A stretch of 64,000 nt of DNA from Protula sp. h YS-2021 (GCA_949752745.1 OX457024.1:53632510-53696509), one strand, 5' to 3'; counted from the stretch's first letter, positions 30,098 to 39,930 are shown. The notes: generated by a model from the sequence alone, not told the origin. Numbers and translations are program-made.

Positions 30098-30848
30098 ATG
30101 GAGTCAACAAGTTTTTACATTACTTTTTCTAGCAATGCTAGTATGAACTATTATCCCAACAACAAGGCTTCGAATTACCAAATTCGTATGCCTCGAACCA
30201 TCTATCTGAATGGAAAATATGAAGTGGCTTTAGCTGAAATTCAATATCCACATACATGGACAACTATGAGACATGGAATGGACTTTTCTATTCAATTTCG
30301 ACAACAACCACTGACAGATGTTGTCCTTGACACTATTAATATTCCTTATGGTTATTATAGATCCATACAAGAAATATGTCAGGCAGTGAATGAAGAAGCA
30401 GCTAATTCTATGAAAGATGACCTTAAAGAAGCTATTCGGATAAAGTATGATAAAATTAGACGACGTGTTTTTCTATTTCTAAATTATGGCTTTGAAGTGT
30501 CATTCTCCGCTGGATTAGTTGAGATTTTAGGATTTATCCCAGATCAATGGTATACTGAAACACGTACAGCTGAACATAAAGCTGATGAGAAACAGGGATT
30601 TTATACACTCTATGTGTATTGTAGCATTTGTTGGTGATTATTATGTTCCTTTGCTACGTTTTGTTGGAATACAAGGCCATGATGGAGACATTGCTATGAA
30701 AACTTACGGCGAACCGCATTATGTTCCTGTAAACACGTCCAAATTTGACGTGATAGAAATGAATATTAAGGACGACACAGGCCATAATGTTCAATCTCAA
30801 ACTGGAAAGGTAATCTGTAAACTTCATTTTCGACCAAAAGCATTATGA
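30098..30848 (+). pseudogene. Penton-like minor capsid protein, one frameshift
   Basis: Starts MESTSFYITFSSNASMNYYP, followed by NYQIRMPRTIYLNGKYEVAL and EIQYPHTW, the usual opening of the Polinton/adintovirus penton (single jelly-roll minor capsid). The first frame stops at 30637. The downstream part (30585-30848, other frame) contains YYVPLLRFVGIQGHDGD and ends CKLHFRPKAL. One indel near 30610-30640 therefore breaks the gene. Penton pentamers occupy capsid vertices. The stop overlaps the next start as ATGA. Confidence 0.75.
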
Positions 30849-31192
30849 AAGCTTATACACACGATCCGTCTGCATATCGCAACCATTTTCTTCATCAAGT
30901 GGGCGGAGAATTACCAGGATTCAAAGGAGCGCGAATCCAATATGGCGATGGTATTGGTTCAATACTGGGATCTTTGACTCGTAAAGCTTTTCCATTACTT
31001 AAGGCTGGGGCTAAGATCGTTGCGCCACATCTTAAAAAGGCTGCAAAGAATGTCGCGAAAGATGTTACTGGCCGAGTAGCACAACGTATGTTTGGTGATG
31101 AGTTCGAAAAGCGCGTGCAACCGACGAAACGTGCCAGAAGACGAAAAACAGCCAGACGGATAACATCAAATCATATTAAAAAATATTTTTAA
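30845..31192 (+). CDS. pVI-like membrane-active minor capsid protein
   Basis: 115 residues with an intact frame. An N-terminal stretch with VGGELPGFKGARIQYGDGIG (Gly-rich, possible protease site) precedes an amphipathic helix (SILGSLTRKAFPLLKAGAK, PHLKKAAKNVAKDV) and a basic tail (TKRARRRKTARRI). This layout matches the Polinton/adintovirus counterpart of adenovirus pVI, which sits inside the capsid and is processed by the viral protease. The start overlaps the penton stop (ATGA) and the gene ends 2 nt before the capsid start. Confidence 0.65.
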   Translation: MKAYTHDPSAYRNHFLHQVGGELPGFKGARIQYGDGIGSILGSLTRKAFPLLKAGAKIVAPHLKKAAKNVAKDVTGRVAQRMFGDEFEKRVQPTKRARRRKTARRITSNHIKKYF

Positions 31193-31194
31193 TC

Positions 31195-32565
31195 ATGTCT
31201 CTCATTCATAATCATTCGCGTGAATGTAGTCTTTCTCCATTGGAATGGTTTCACATACCACCGACGCAAACTGCTGTAGAGAGTTATAATGTCGACTATC
31301 AACCACTCACCACCATTAGAGAAGGCGCTCCAATAGAATTCTACATTCCTGCGAGTACAGAAGAATATCTAGATTTAAAGAACAGCAAACTTCATATTGT
31401 ATGTCGCATTCTAAAGGCTGATGGAGCAGCTTGTGGCGCAGATGATAATGTCTCATGCATCAATGATTTGTTTAATGGGTTATGGTCTAATATTGAATTG
31501 TTTCTGAATGATCGATTGGTATCTCATAGTAACAATACCCATGGTTATACCAGCATTATCTCTCATCTCATCTATGATTCGGAAGAAAGTCTGCATTCTG
31601 AGCGCTCTACGCGTCTCATGTATAAGGATACTGCTGGGTCAATGAATAGTCATGAGGCGAAAAGAGCCAATCATGAAAGATATGTATCAGGGTTTCATGT
31701 CAATGCTGACGGTGGTGACTTAGCTGAGCAAGGAAATAATTGCTTACATAATCGTTATTTGCATGCACGTCTCAGCCGTGATTTTATGCTAACAGGTGGT
31801 TTAAGGATAGATTTGTTTGAGCAGGATTGTTATCTTCCCAATGGCATCAGTTTGAAATTGCGTTTCCATAGACAGAAAGATGAATATGTATTGATGGCTG
31901 CAGATAATACCTATAAGGTAGAAGTGAAAGAGGCATATTTAACCATTTGCAAAGTGAGGGTTAGTCCAGGTATTCAGTTAGGACATACAGATGCATTGAT
32001 GAAAAGTCCTGCCAAGTTAATCATCATTAGAAAAGAATGTAAAGTGTTGGCCATTCCAGCAGGGTTTCAGTCTTTTGTGAAAGATAACATCTTTTTGGGT
32101 CAATTACCAAATCGCATTGTCATTGGTCTGGTTCATAATGAAGCCTTTGGTGGAACAGTATTGAGGAATCCATATGATTTCAAATATTTTGATCTGGACT
32201 ATATGCAACTGTACACGGATGGTGAACCAGTTCTATCCAAACCTCTCAAGCTTGACATTACACAGAACAAATACCTGGACGCTTTTGAAACGCTTTACAA
32301 ATCGTTTGATAGATTGAATGGTGAAAAAAGTTCCATTATAAAGCGGGAAGATTGGCCTAGAGGTTATGCTTTATTTTCGTTTGACTTAACACCTGATTAT
32401 GATGGTGATGATCATTTTCCCCTGATCAAGCATGGGAATTTGCGGCTAGAAATGAATTTTGCTAGGGCTTTGCAACATACAATAAATGTCATCGTCTATG
32501 CTGAATTTGACAACATTATTGAAATCAGTGCAAATCGTAGCATCCAATTCGACTACCAGTCATGA
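31195..32565 (+). CDS. Major capsid protein (hexon-like, double jelly-roll)
   Basis: 456 residues, intact. It starts MSLIHNHSRECSLSPLEWFH, followed by PIEFYIPASTEEYLDLKNSK, SNIELFLNDRLVSHSNNTHG, NGISLKLRFHRQKDEYVLMA and, near the end, GYALFSFDLTPDYDGDDHF and VIVYAEFDNIIEISANR. This matches Polinton/adintovirus major capsid proteins in length and order. It forms pseudo-hexameric trimers of the icosahedral shell. The Polinton 2 copy (62908-64000) is over 90% similar by eye but broken. The stop overlaps the protease start (ATGA). Confidence 0.88.
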   Translation: MSLIHNHSRECSLSPLEWFHIPPTQTAVESYNVDYQPLTTIREGAPIEFYIPASTEEYLDLKNSKLHIVCRILKADGAACGADDNVSCINDLFNGLWSNIELFLNDRLVSHSNNTHGYTSIISHLIYDSEESLHSERSTRLMYKDTAGSMNSHEAKRANHERYVSGFHVNADGGDLAEQGNNCLHNRYLHARLSRDFMLTGGLRIDLFEQDCYLPNGISLKLRFHRQKDEYVLMAADNTYKVEVKEAYLTICKVRVSPGIQLGHTDALMKSPAKLIIIRKECKVLAIPAGFQSFVKDNIFLGQLPNRIVIGLVHNEAFGGTVLRNPYDFKYFDLDYMQLYTDGEPVLSKPLKLDITQNKYLDAFETLYKSFDRLNGEKSSIIKREDWPRGYALFSFDLTPDYDGDDHFPLIKHGNLRLEMNFARALQHTINVIVYAEFDNIIEISANRSIQFDYQS

Positions 32566-32999
32566 ACACGAAGCAGATTGATGCCATATTGAGTCATGAT
32601 GTCATGACCAAAGACTTATTTCAAGGCGTGTTTGCCTTGGACCAGTTACCATCTTTACAACACGGTGCCTATGTCATCAACGCAGACGATCAAGATGAAC
32701 CAGGAGAGCATTGGGTGGCAGTGTATTATGACAAAGAACCTGTAGAATATTTTGACTCTTATGGACTTATACCTCTAGATGATCGTTTAGAAATGCTTTT
32801 GAGAAATGACTATATGTATAATTCCATATCATTACAAACGCCAATATCATCGTCATGTGGTTTTTATTGTGTATATTATATATTGCATAGAGCTCGAGGT
32901 CAGAGTATGTTTGATATTGTCAATATATTAAAAAGAAAGGATGGTGATTTTATTGTAAAGGATTTTGTATATAGACATTATAAACCATTGTTTTATTAA
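32562..32999 (+). CDS. Adenain-like cysteine protease
   Basis: 145 residues, intact. HWVAVYYD gives the catalytic His, EYFDSYG the Asp, and LQTPISSSCGFYCVYY the Gln-side and Cys residues, in the order of the adenovirus maturation protease (C5 clan CE). In Polintons it is thought to process capsid-associated precursors such as the pVI-like protein. Its length is close to that of Polinton proteases. It is the last gene of the plus-strand run, and an AATAAA follows 57 bp after the stop. A near-identical copy is at 62474-62911. Confidence 0.88.
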   Translation: MNTKQIDAILSHDVMTKDLFQGVFALDQLPSLQHGAYVINADDQDEPGEHWVAVYYDKEPVEYFDSYGLIPLDDRLEMLLRNDYMYNSISLQTPISSSCGFYCVYYILHRARGQSMFDIVNILKRKDGDFIVKDFVYRHYKPLFY

Positions 33000-33055
33000 T
33001 CTTTTTGTATTAGTTAAGTTGTAGTTAAGTTGTTGTTAATTGTTCAAGTTTGTTA

Positions 33056-33061
33056 AATAAA
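33056..33061 (+). terminator. Poly(A) signal after the capsid/protease run
   Basis: AATAAA 57 bp downstream of the protease stop. The inverse lies at 62357-62362 in Polinton 2. It would end a shared transcript from the plus-strand gene run. Confidence 0.5.
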
Positions 33062-33149
33062 ACAACCCAAGTTTCAAACTGTCTTGTTTATTGTGTTATA
33101 AACAACTGTCAAACTGTCTTGTTTATTGTGTTATATCTATTTACATTAA

Positions 33150-33360
33150 TTAACAAACTCTATTTACAAACTCTTAATTACAAACTTCTATTTACAAATT
33201 CTATTTACAAACACTTAATTATAAACTCCTATTTACAAACACTATTTACAAACTCTATTTACAAACACTATTTACAAACTTCTATTTACAAAATTTTATT
33301 TACAAACTAACATTTACAAACACTATTTACAAACACTATTTACAAACTTTTACAAAACAC
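33150..33360. repeat. TTTACAAAC minisatellite in the convergent gap
   Basis: About fifteen units of TATTTACAAACTC/AC type between the protease and the last PC4-like gene. The inverse reads GTTTGTAAATA, a forkhead-type word. Polinton 2 has the equivalent inverse array at 62105-62325. Confidence 0.8.
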
Positions 33361-33362
33361 AT

Positions 33363-33635
33363 TCATTTTTTCAATACATTTATCAATGAATACCATTCAT
33401 TAGAATCTAAATTAATATAGGTATCATAGACATTATACCCGCATTTGTAAATGCTATGAAAGCTTACATAACGCACATCACCAAACTTTATCACTTTAAC
33501 AGTTACATGTTCAGACAGTTTCAGTTCATATCCTTCTTTATTGATGTCTATGTCCATCACACACATAGGCTGTGTCGGCTCAATGGATTTGGTACCCCGC
33601 ATAATTTGTATTCCTTGCTCTTTGAATTCAAGCAT
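33363..33635 (-). CDS. PC4-like protein, member 4
   Basis: 90 residues starting MLEFKEQGIQIMRGTKSIEP. The C-half, VKVIKFGDVRYVSFHSIYK then DTYINLDSNEWYSLINVLKK, has the PC4 plan: beta strands followed by a helix with W-x-x-L. Its start lies within the end of member 3 (8-nt overlap). PC4-fold proteins bind single-stranded DNA as dimers. With protein-primed replication, which exposes long single strands, such proteins could coat DNA; this is inference. The copy in Polinton 2 is at 61821-62105. Confidence 0.6.
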   Translation of the reverse strand: MLEFKEQGIQIMRGTKSIEPTQPMCVMDIDINKEGYELKLSEHVTVKVIKFGDVRYVSFHSIYKCGYNVYDTYINLDSNEWYSLINVLKK

Positions 33636-33969
33636 AAGGTTCTTCCCAATCCAATGCTTTTAACAGCGCGTTCCATTCCACTGTGCTGAGAGTGATGATG
33701 TCGTTGTGTTCTGTAAGCTCGTGATGTTGGTGAAATTGTACAAACACGTCTAGACAGTTCTTAATCACACGCACTTCTAAATCATTTGAGACTGCTAGGA
33801 GAAAGCCAGGTATCCTCAGCTTGTCTAGGTGATCCTTCAACACGGATTGTTCGTGAAGCGATAGTATGATAAACTTTCCAAAATGTCGTAGCACAATGTC
33901 ATCACATAAGTTTCTAATATATGAGAATCCATATGTAATGGGTTCATAATCCAACAAATAGTCTTCCAT
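33628..33969 (-). CDS. PC4-like protein, member 3
   Basis: 113 residues starting MEDYLLDYEPITYGFSYIRN. It contains DDIVLRHFGKFIILSLHEQS, LEVRVIKNCLDVFVQFHQ and, at the end, ITLSTVEWNALLKALDW. The last block matches the PC4 strand-helix end (I-x-L-x-x-x-E-W-x-x-L). It lies between members 2 and 4 on the same strand with 9-nt spacing and 8-nt overlap, so probably one transcript. Polinton 2 copy: 61487-61828. Confidence 0.6.
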   Translation of the reverse strand: MEDYLLDYEPITYGFSYIRNLCDDIVLRHFGKFIILSLHEQSVLKDHLDKLRIPGFLLAVSNDLEVRVIKNCLDVFVQFHQHHELTEHNDIITLSTVEWNALLKALDWEEPYA

Positions 33970-33978
33970 CTCGTCTAT

Positions 33979-34353
33979 TTATGCTCGGATGATGGCGAAC
34001 AGCGGATGTTGTATAGCTTCTAGGAATCGTAAGACTGCGCGCCAGTTCTTGATATCAAAGTGGATCAAATGTGTATATGGTGTATCTGGCACAACTCCAT
34101 TATAATCCTTTGGATAATCCTGTAAAAGATTTCTCCAGAATCTAACACGTATGTTAGAATTATGTTCAATCACCATCACTTCAACTTTATTTTCAAGTCT
34201 ACGTTCAAATCCAGGTTCAAGCGGTATGTTTTTAAAGTATTTCCATACTTCAGGTTTACACCGATAATCAGAACTTATCCGAGAACCTATCATCACTTCA
34301 TTCCTATCATTTACAGTAAGGTAAGCACCATCGTTAAACATGAGTGCATTCAT
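33979..34353 (-). CDS. PC4-like protein, member 2
   Basis: 124 residues starting MNALMFNDGAYLTVNDRNEV. The middle and end, NKVEVMVIEHNSNIRVRFW and THLIHFDIKNWRAVLRFLEA, fit the PC4-like strand and W-x-x-x-L-x-x-L helix pattern, but the domain is more diverged than member 1. It lies 12 nt after member 1. Polinton 2 copy: 61061-61432. Binding of single-stranded DNA is inferred from the family only. Confidence 0.5.
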   Translation of the reverse strand: MNALMFNDGAYLTVNDRNEVMIGSRISSDYRCKPEVWKYFKNIPLEPGFERRLENKVEVMVIEHNSNIRVRFWRNLLQDYPKDYNGVVPDTPYTHLIHFDIKNWRAVLRFLEAIQHPLFAIIRA

Positions 34354-34365
34354 GATTTTACCTTA

Positions 34366-34713
34366 TTATGTGCTGTCTTCTTGTCGGCGAAGCCTTTTAT
34401 CCACTTCTTTCACTTGCTTCTTCAGCATTTTCCATTCAGGTAGTGTCAGCAAGATACCCTTTTTCGTAGGACGGTTTCTTCCAGTCCCCTCATCTCTGAG
34501 GTATGTGCGAATGTTCACCACTCCTTCATTGCTTTGTTTCACAATCTTGATATACTTTCCATTGCCTAAAGAAAGCATTCCCTCCCACAACTGTGGTGTA
34601 GGTGTCGTCTCCACTTTTAATTTCTTGATGGTGGTGGTGGGATTTTTCACGTTTAAGTCTTTCACTGTATCAGCAAGAGTATCCATATCCGTTGCTTATC
34701 TCTTCCGATTCAT
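34366..34713 (-). CDS. PC4 (transcriptional coactivator p15) domain protein, member 1
   Basis: The clearest PC4 domain: LGNGKYIKIVKQSNEGVVNI then RNRPTKKGILLTLPEWKML, matching the family's K-G-I-x-L-x-x-x-x-W signature. The N-terminus contains a short basic and acidic stretch. The ATG at 34713, which matches the start used in Polinton 2, is followed by an in-frame TAA at 34698-34696; the next in-frame ATG at 34686 leaves 106 residues including the whole domain. PC4 proteins bind single-stranded DNA and modulate transcription and replication. It is the first gene after a TATA box embedded in the polymerase stop. Confidence 0.75.
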
Positions 34714-34767
34714 GTTCACGCTTCAGTGTTCACACCTCAACTAACTCTAAAGTTGAAGTGTCTCCCC

Positions 34768-34775
34768 CTTATATA
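34768..34775 (-). promoter_or_regulatory. TATA box of the PC4-like block, overlapping the polymerase stop
   Basis: On the minus strand TATATAAG spans the last codon and TAA stop of the polymerase (stop 34771-34769). The same arrangement is at 60635-60642 in Polinton 2. The PC4 start lies about 55 bp downstream. Confidence 0.55.
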
Positions 34776-37700
34776 CTGTAATTCCCATGCGCCAAAGTGG
34801 AATAGCCATCACTCATCACATATCGCTTGTCATCATAGGGGGAGAGAGTCACTTTCTTCAACTTCTCCGAGAAAATCTGGTGGTCATGACTTCGAATGAT
34901 GTGCCCTATAACCATCGTTTGCCTTTGGTTGAACAAACTGTCTCTATACTGCTTATGTTTCATACGTCTTTGACACGCGCGAGTGATGCCTTTGGCCGTA
35001 CGTTTTTCTTTCCCACCATACATCATACTATACATTTTCGGTCGAAGTCCAACAAACTCTTCTATGGGAATGCCCGCCGTCTCATCCTTCATTTTCCCAA
35101 GCACTTTCTTGTTCACGTTGGAATGCAAGAAATGATCTGGGGGATAGTCACTTGTATCAAACAGGTCGGCATCTTCCTGCATATCTTTGTAGATATCGTT
35201 CGTTTCTATGTCATAACATAGATCGTCGGTGTCGCTGAACAAGAGCTTGGCGTCGGGATATTTGGTCATGATGTAGTTGTAATGAAAGTGGAAGATGAGC
35301 ACTTTGCTGAGGTCGAGAATGGTGAAGCCAACTTGAATGGGTTTATCCAGAAGCAAATCCACTTTACGCAAATGTACGCGGTCAAATCTTCGTTGAAAAT
35401 TCTAAATTTGTGGAATGAAGGTTTGGCTACAAGTTTCTTGAACCGCTTTTCTTTGTGAACAAGTTCCACATTCATGCGATTTCTCACATTTTCCATGGTT
35501 TTGCCAAACACAGAGTTGTTCATCAATTTGAGAAGTCTTTCTCAAACGGGTTCTTGGCCAATTTTCTCTTTTCTGTGTTCAAGGAGATGTATTTTGCTAA
35601 CCAATTGCTCTTTGCAAACTTGACGACACGATGCACCTTAGTAACTTTAAATCCTAGTGAGACATATTGCCATACAAGTTGTTCGCATCTAGGTACATCA
35701 AGTAATTGGTTGGTTTTATGGGATCGTAATCTGCTACGTAGGGGTTATTTGCTTTCGCATACTTGTGTGTGATGACAGATATTCCTCCACGTAGACCTTG
35801 TTCAACCATTTGGTACATGTCAATGTCGTTGATCAATTGCAATTTCACCTTTCTTGCTTTTAACATGGCATCCCACGACAGTCCTGGCGCTGTATAGTAG
35901 TGAGCAGGATCCAATTCCTACGTGTTGAGACATACTTGACGAAAGTTTTCAAACACGTCAGCCAGCAGTAAAACTTCCGATTTCAGATATAAGTCATCGT
36001 ATTCGCCAAATGTAGTACAGTTGAATGTCTCCCACACCTTCTGCGCATGCGCATAATCCTCATCACTAATGTCTTCTTCACTAAGCAGACTGTAAAACTT
36101 GGCCTTGGACGGCAGTTGTGTTTCAGCAAACTTGGATGACTCTTCCACGTAATCATAAGGGTACACTCCCTTTCTCAACAGTAAATCTTGTTGGTTGCTA
36201 TCGTGAATGTGTGACGTCATGTTATAAAAGTTTTCTTTCCCTTCTGCCGCAAGGTTGGATACCAACTTCTGTAGAGAAGTACTCATGAACTGATAACTAT
36301 CTGTAAATTTCAGATTGCTCATGGTGAATGCAATATATTTCTCAACGGTGTAGGGAATGACTGTAATGGTTTCATTTTTAACTTTTCAATTTCTTCCATG
36401 ATCAAATGACTGTCATAACCTCGTAAATTGTGAAAAAACACAGGAATGATAAAAGAATCTTTATCATCCTACTTATCCTTTCGAAGTCGGAATTGCAAAT
36501 TGCATTCACTATGTGCAGCTCCACGGTATTTGCCATTGATATGATCATGATCTCTCACACAATCTGCTCCTAGAGGCTCATGACAAATGTAGCAATCGAC
36601 AGCGTTCTTGAAATACTCTTCATCTCCACGAGTCATGACCATTTTCTTTGGCTGTTGTAAACCATGCACAATACGATCGCGCTCATTCACCATATGGTCT
36701 AAAAAGACTTTCACGGCATTATCTCTTCGATACAGGACTGGTGCACGTGTATCATACTGGCTCACAACCACATAGGCAAAGCTGTTTGGACGATGATGCT
36801 GATACTTGTCTCCTTCTTCATGCTTTTTCGTGAAACATTCAAAGTCTGCAGAAATCACAAAAGGTGCTCGCTGTTGTTTAGCTACATTCTTAAACTTGAT
36901 GAAGGGTTCCTTGGGGAATGATAAACGTTGTGCTCCATGCTTGCCACACACTTCACAATGCTTGTCTAAAAGATCTTGTCGTCTAAACCCGTGAAGACAG
37001 TTGAAACAATAAAATGCTACTCCATTATGCTTTGATCGATAAGCCATAAGTCTGCTAAAATTTTTGATGCGCAGTAATGCCTTTTCTTGTCATTGCTAAT
37101 CAAAAGTAAGTTGATTTCTCTGGCGCTGGTGTTTCGACTTAGTTGTATCGGAACAACTACATCATGTTCATATCCAAACACATTGATAGACACATCAGTC
37201 TCCTTTTCAAACTTTGGAATGTCCGTAATCGGTGTGGGAAATGTCATGCCTTCCACCTTTAATCCGTTCTCAAATGCCTTGTATTGATGCACACGGTATG
37301 GTTTGTTTGTTGAAGGATGAAGGTGAGCCAATAAGAAGCACTTGTTATCATCATTCTGAATGTTTAATACAGCCTTTGTATTCTTTACTTTCTTCGGTAG
37401 TGGGATAAAACTACTTGCTTCCAGAGGCGCTGACGTCGCTGTATGCACTTCAATATACAATATGTTATCCAACACCCAGCCAGAACCTTGCCGCTAATGT
37501 TCGTCAAACTTGGTAAACATTTCTTTATAGGCTTCTGGCAAGTCCTTCTCAATATCCGCTGGATTGTATGCTGTATATGTCAGACTGCTGATGAAGGTAT
37601 TATCCACTTGTTATACCATAACGCCTTCAGCATTCGCCGTCAGTTTCTTGAAGCGCGCATGTACGACAATATACCATTTCATTCCATGGTTTAAGGTTTC

Positions 37701-38126
37701 TAGCAAATGTCTCTTAATCCGGTTCTCTTGCTGTCGCATTTCAAGTAGTAAATCCGATCCATCCTCAGGCTCAAACCGTTTTTCCTGTGCGTTTCCACCA
37801 AGACTCACTCTTCTACCTCTGCCTATTTGTCCCGTCTTTTCTTTCTTTGAAACATGTTCTTCATGAGACACATTTTCCATTTCAGCTGGTATGCATGCAT
37901 GTGTCTCAAACGCATCCAAAGATGGAAATATCTTAACGCATGCACAGCAGAGGACTGGATCAGGTCTGTCAATACCATCTTGTAAGGTCTTTCGTCCCTT
38001 GGCTTCAATCTGCTCAACAAGCTCTTCACGAGCAAGTTTCATCCTAGCTGGTTTGCATGTATGTGCCACAAAGAATTCCAGAGATGGAAATGTCACATCA
38101 CAATCATGACAGTAGACTGTTGCCAT
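34769..38126 (-). pseudogene. Protein-primed DNA polymerase B, Polinton 1 copy, heavily broken
   Basis: Starts MATVYCHDCDVTFPSL with two C2H2-like fingers, then a unique N-terminal part, exonuclease motifs, an HNH/EndoVII-like CYICHEPLG...RDHDHINGKYRG segment, HNLRGYDSHL (Exo II), YLKSEVLLLADVFENF (Exo III), YLDANNLYG (motif A), NNSVFGKTMENVR (motif B) and LLFSDTDDLCYDIE (motif C). Breaks include stops near 37611, 37495, 36469 and 35918, frameshifts near 37075, 36385 and 35380, and a deletion at about 35650 equal to some 319 nt of copy 2 (59422-59740), removing sequence between motifs A and B. In life it copies the linear genome using a terminal protein. Confidence 0.88.
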
Positions 38127-38139
38127 CGTTGTTGTTGTT

Positions 38140-38435
38140 AGAACTGAAATGGAGCGAAATACACGTTTCACTCTTCCTTTTATACCACTTCAATGGTATA
38201 TCGTGTGTAACTTGTTGACTCAGCAGAATTTATCACTGATAACGTCTTACTCATTTATACCACTTCGATGTAATCAAAATATGGTGTGTAACTTGTTCAA
38301 ACTTGTTTAAAATAGCTGACTCGGCGAAATTTATTACTGATAACGTCTTACTCATTTATACCACTTTGATGTAATCAAAATATGGCGTGTAACTTGTTCA
38401 AACTTGTTCAAAATTGCTGACTCAGCAGAATTTGT
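38140..38435 (-). promoter_or_regulatory. Polymerase promoter region with repeated Maf-site/TATA-type modules
   Basis: Read on the minus strand, TGCTGAGTCAGCA (38427-38415) and TGCTGAGTCAACA (38225-38213) precede TTACACACxATAT and GAAGTGGTATAAAAGGAAG. An intermediate unit has a weaker CGCCGAGTCAGC. Units are about 100 bp apart, so the module is tandemly repeated two to three times upstream of the polymerase start at 38126. Confidence 0.55.
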
Positions 38436-38504
38436 CACTGTTCGATATGAATGTCACACTTACAGTTGTAGAGTTGTACAGTTGTACAGCAGAGAAATCT
38501 AGCG

Positions 38505-38870
38505 GTGAAGCTTGACGATGGTATTCATCCGGCAAATGGCATTCATCCGCGAAATAACACAGGATTACTGTAAACTGAATCAAATGGTGAAATTTTCATG
38601 TAAATCGGTCAACTATAACGAAAGTTATCCCAATTTTTGCAAAGTTAAAATGGCGGCATGTAATAAATATGCATACAGCGACATGCACAACTAGCCTATG
38701 ACTACTTTATAACAAAAGTTTACATAAAACTGAATCAAACAGTGAAATTTTTATGCAAATCGACCAAGTATAACGAAGTTATCCCAATTTTTCACTTTTG
38801 TTTACAAAGTTATAATGAGTTCCAATTATGCAAATAACCACTTATCGATATGGCTGTCACTGTTGTTGGG
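38505..38870. repeat. Non-coding gap with a duplicated 120-150 bp unit
   Basis: GAATCAAATGGTGAAATTTTC with TATAACGAAAGTTATCCC (about 38576-38635) recurs as GAATCAAACAGTGAAATTTT with TATAACGAAGTTATCCC (about 38730-38790). A related unit lies at 56445-56640 in Polinton 2. No gene was seen. Confidence 0.6.
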
Positions 38871-38881
38871 GAGAGGGGTGA

Positions 38882-39361
38882 GCTCATCCCTTATATACCA
38901 CTCTGATGTGATCAAATTGTGGTGTGTAACTCATGCTGACTTGACAGAATGCTGCTCGCCTAGGGGGGGGGGGGGTCCCCACTTTATCACCATGGTTACG
39001 TCTACCACACATAGGCTTGGTGCGTCTGCCGCCTAGGGGGGTGCCCACTTTATCACCATGGTTACGTCTACCACAAATAAGCTTGGTGTGTCTGCCACCT
39101 AGGGGGGGGGGGGGAGGTTATCACTTTTTACCATAGGGTCTGGCCCGACTGCCGGCTAGGTGGGGTCATCACTTTGTTATCAGGGTTACCATGGCTACCT
39201 TACCATGGCTACGTTACCATGACTACGTTACTTCGTTGCCATGGCTACGCTTCGTTACCATGACTTCCGCACTTCGTTACCATGACTACGCCTATGACGT
39301 CACTTCCGGTCCAGACAGATGTCGTCACTTAGTGGGCCAGAACTCTCCTTTTCTATCTACT
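38882..39361 (-). repeat. Polinton 1 right terminal inverted repeat
   Basis: About 480 bp, the inverse of 22666-23082 but longer. A 66-bp stretch starting ACTTTATCACCATGG (38981 and 39047) is tandemly duplicated only here. It ends CTATCTACT at 39361, followed by GGTATG (39362-39367), the right target-site copy. Confidence 0.9.
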
Positions 39362-39930
39362 GGTATGAAAACAGTTTTAGTGAAGCTGTATGAAAACAGT
39401 TGCGAGTTGCATTGCGAGTAAGGCCTTGAGGTGATTGAAGGAAATAGGGGGGAAGATATACGTTTTCTATGATCTGTTCTGGATACGTAAAGGCTTGGTA
39501 TAAATGATAGAAAAACTGACCGGAAGTGACGTCATGATGTGCCAACCGTCATAAAAAAACTGAGTAAGCTTGCACCCATGTATATATCGTTGTGTATGGA
39601 CAGTGTGTGCCCATGTATGGACAGTGTGTGCGCTCTCTGAAAAAACCCATAGCGCTTCGTCATAGTATTTCATGATAGGGCTTCGTAATAAAAGCGCATT
39701 TCCGTTTTCTGCATTATAAGCAGTTTTGTTTTTGTTATCGTTGTTGTGGATACTGTGTAAGGTATCTAAAAAAATATAGAGTTTCATTGTGAAAAAGGAT
39801 GAGTACTACCTTGTTTTTTATCACCGTTGTGGATATTGTGTGCACGGTGTAAAAATGAAAAAAAAACAAAACAAAACAAAACAAAAACATCATAGAGTTT
39901 CATTCATTCAGGTGAGTGTACTGTTTCTCA
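39362..39930. other. Right flank of Polinton 1
   Basis: It begins with text related to the left flank (GTATGAAAACAGTT, GCATTGCGAG, TTGAGGTGATTGAAGG against TTGACGTGATTGAAGA at 22620). Later come two copies of CCATGTATGGACAGTGTGTG-type text (about 39577-39630) and an AAACAAAAC-rich run near 39868. No gene was seen. Confidence 0.5.

Larger units (their letters stand above)
22666..39361. mobile_element. Polinton/Maverick element 1 (adintovirus-like), complete, 16.7 kb
   Basis: Bounded by long inverted repeats that begin AGTAGATAGAAAAGGAGAG and end with the inverse. Flanking hexamers are GGCATG and GGTATG (5 of 6 match), in line with the 6-bp target duplication and AG start known for Polintons. 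It encodes the defining set: retroviral-type integrase, protein-primed DNA polymerase B, A32/FtsK-type packaging ATPase, adenain-like protease, double jelly-roll major capsid, penton-like protein and pVI-like protein, plus accessory genes. Several genes carry stops or frameshifts, so it is not active as it stands, although capsid and protease frames are open. Confidence 0.92.

Noticed and set aside
33050..33310. ORFs rich in Y, L, F and T in the convergent gaps (also 62033-62374)
   Set aside because: They come from the TTTACAAAC minisatellite.
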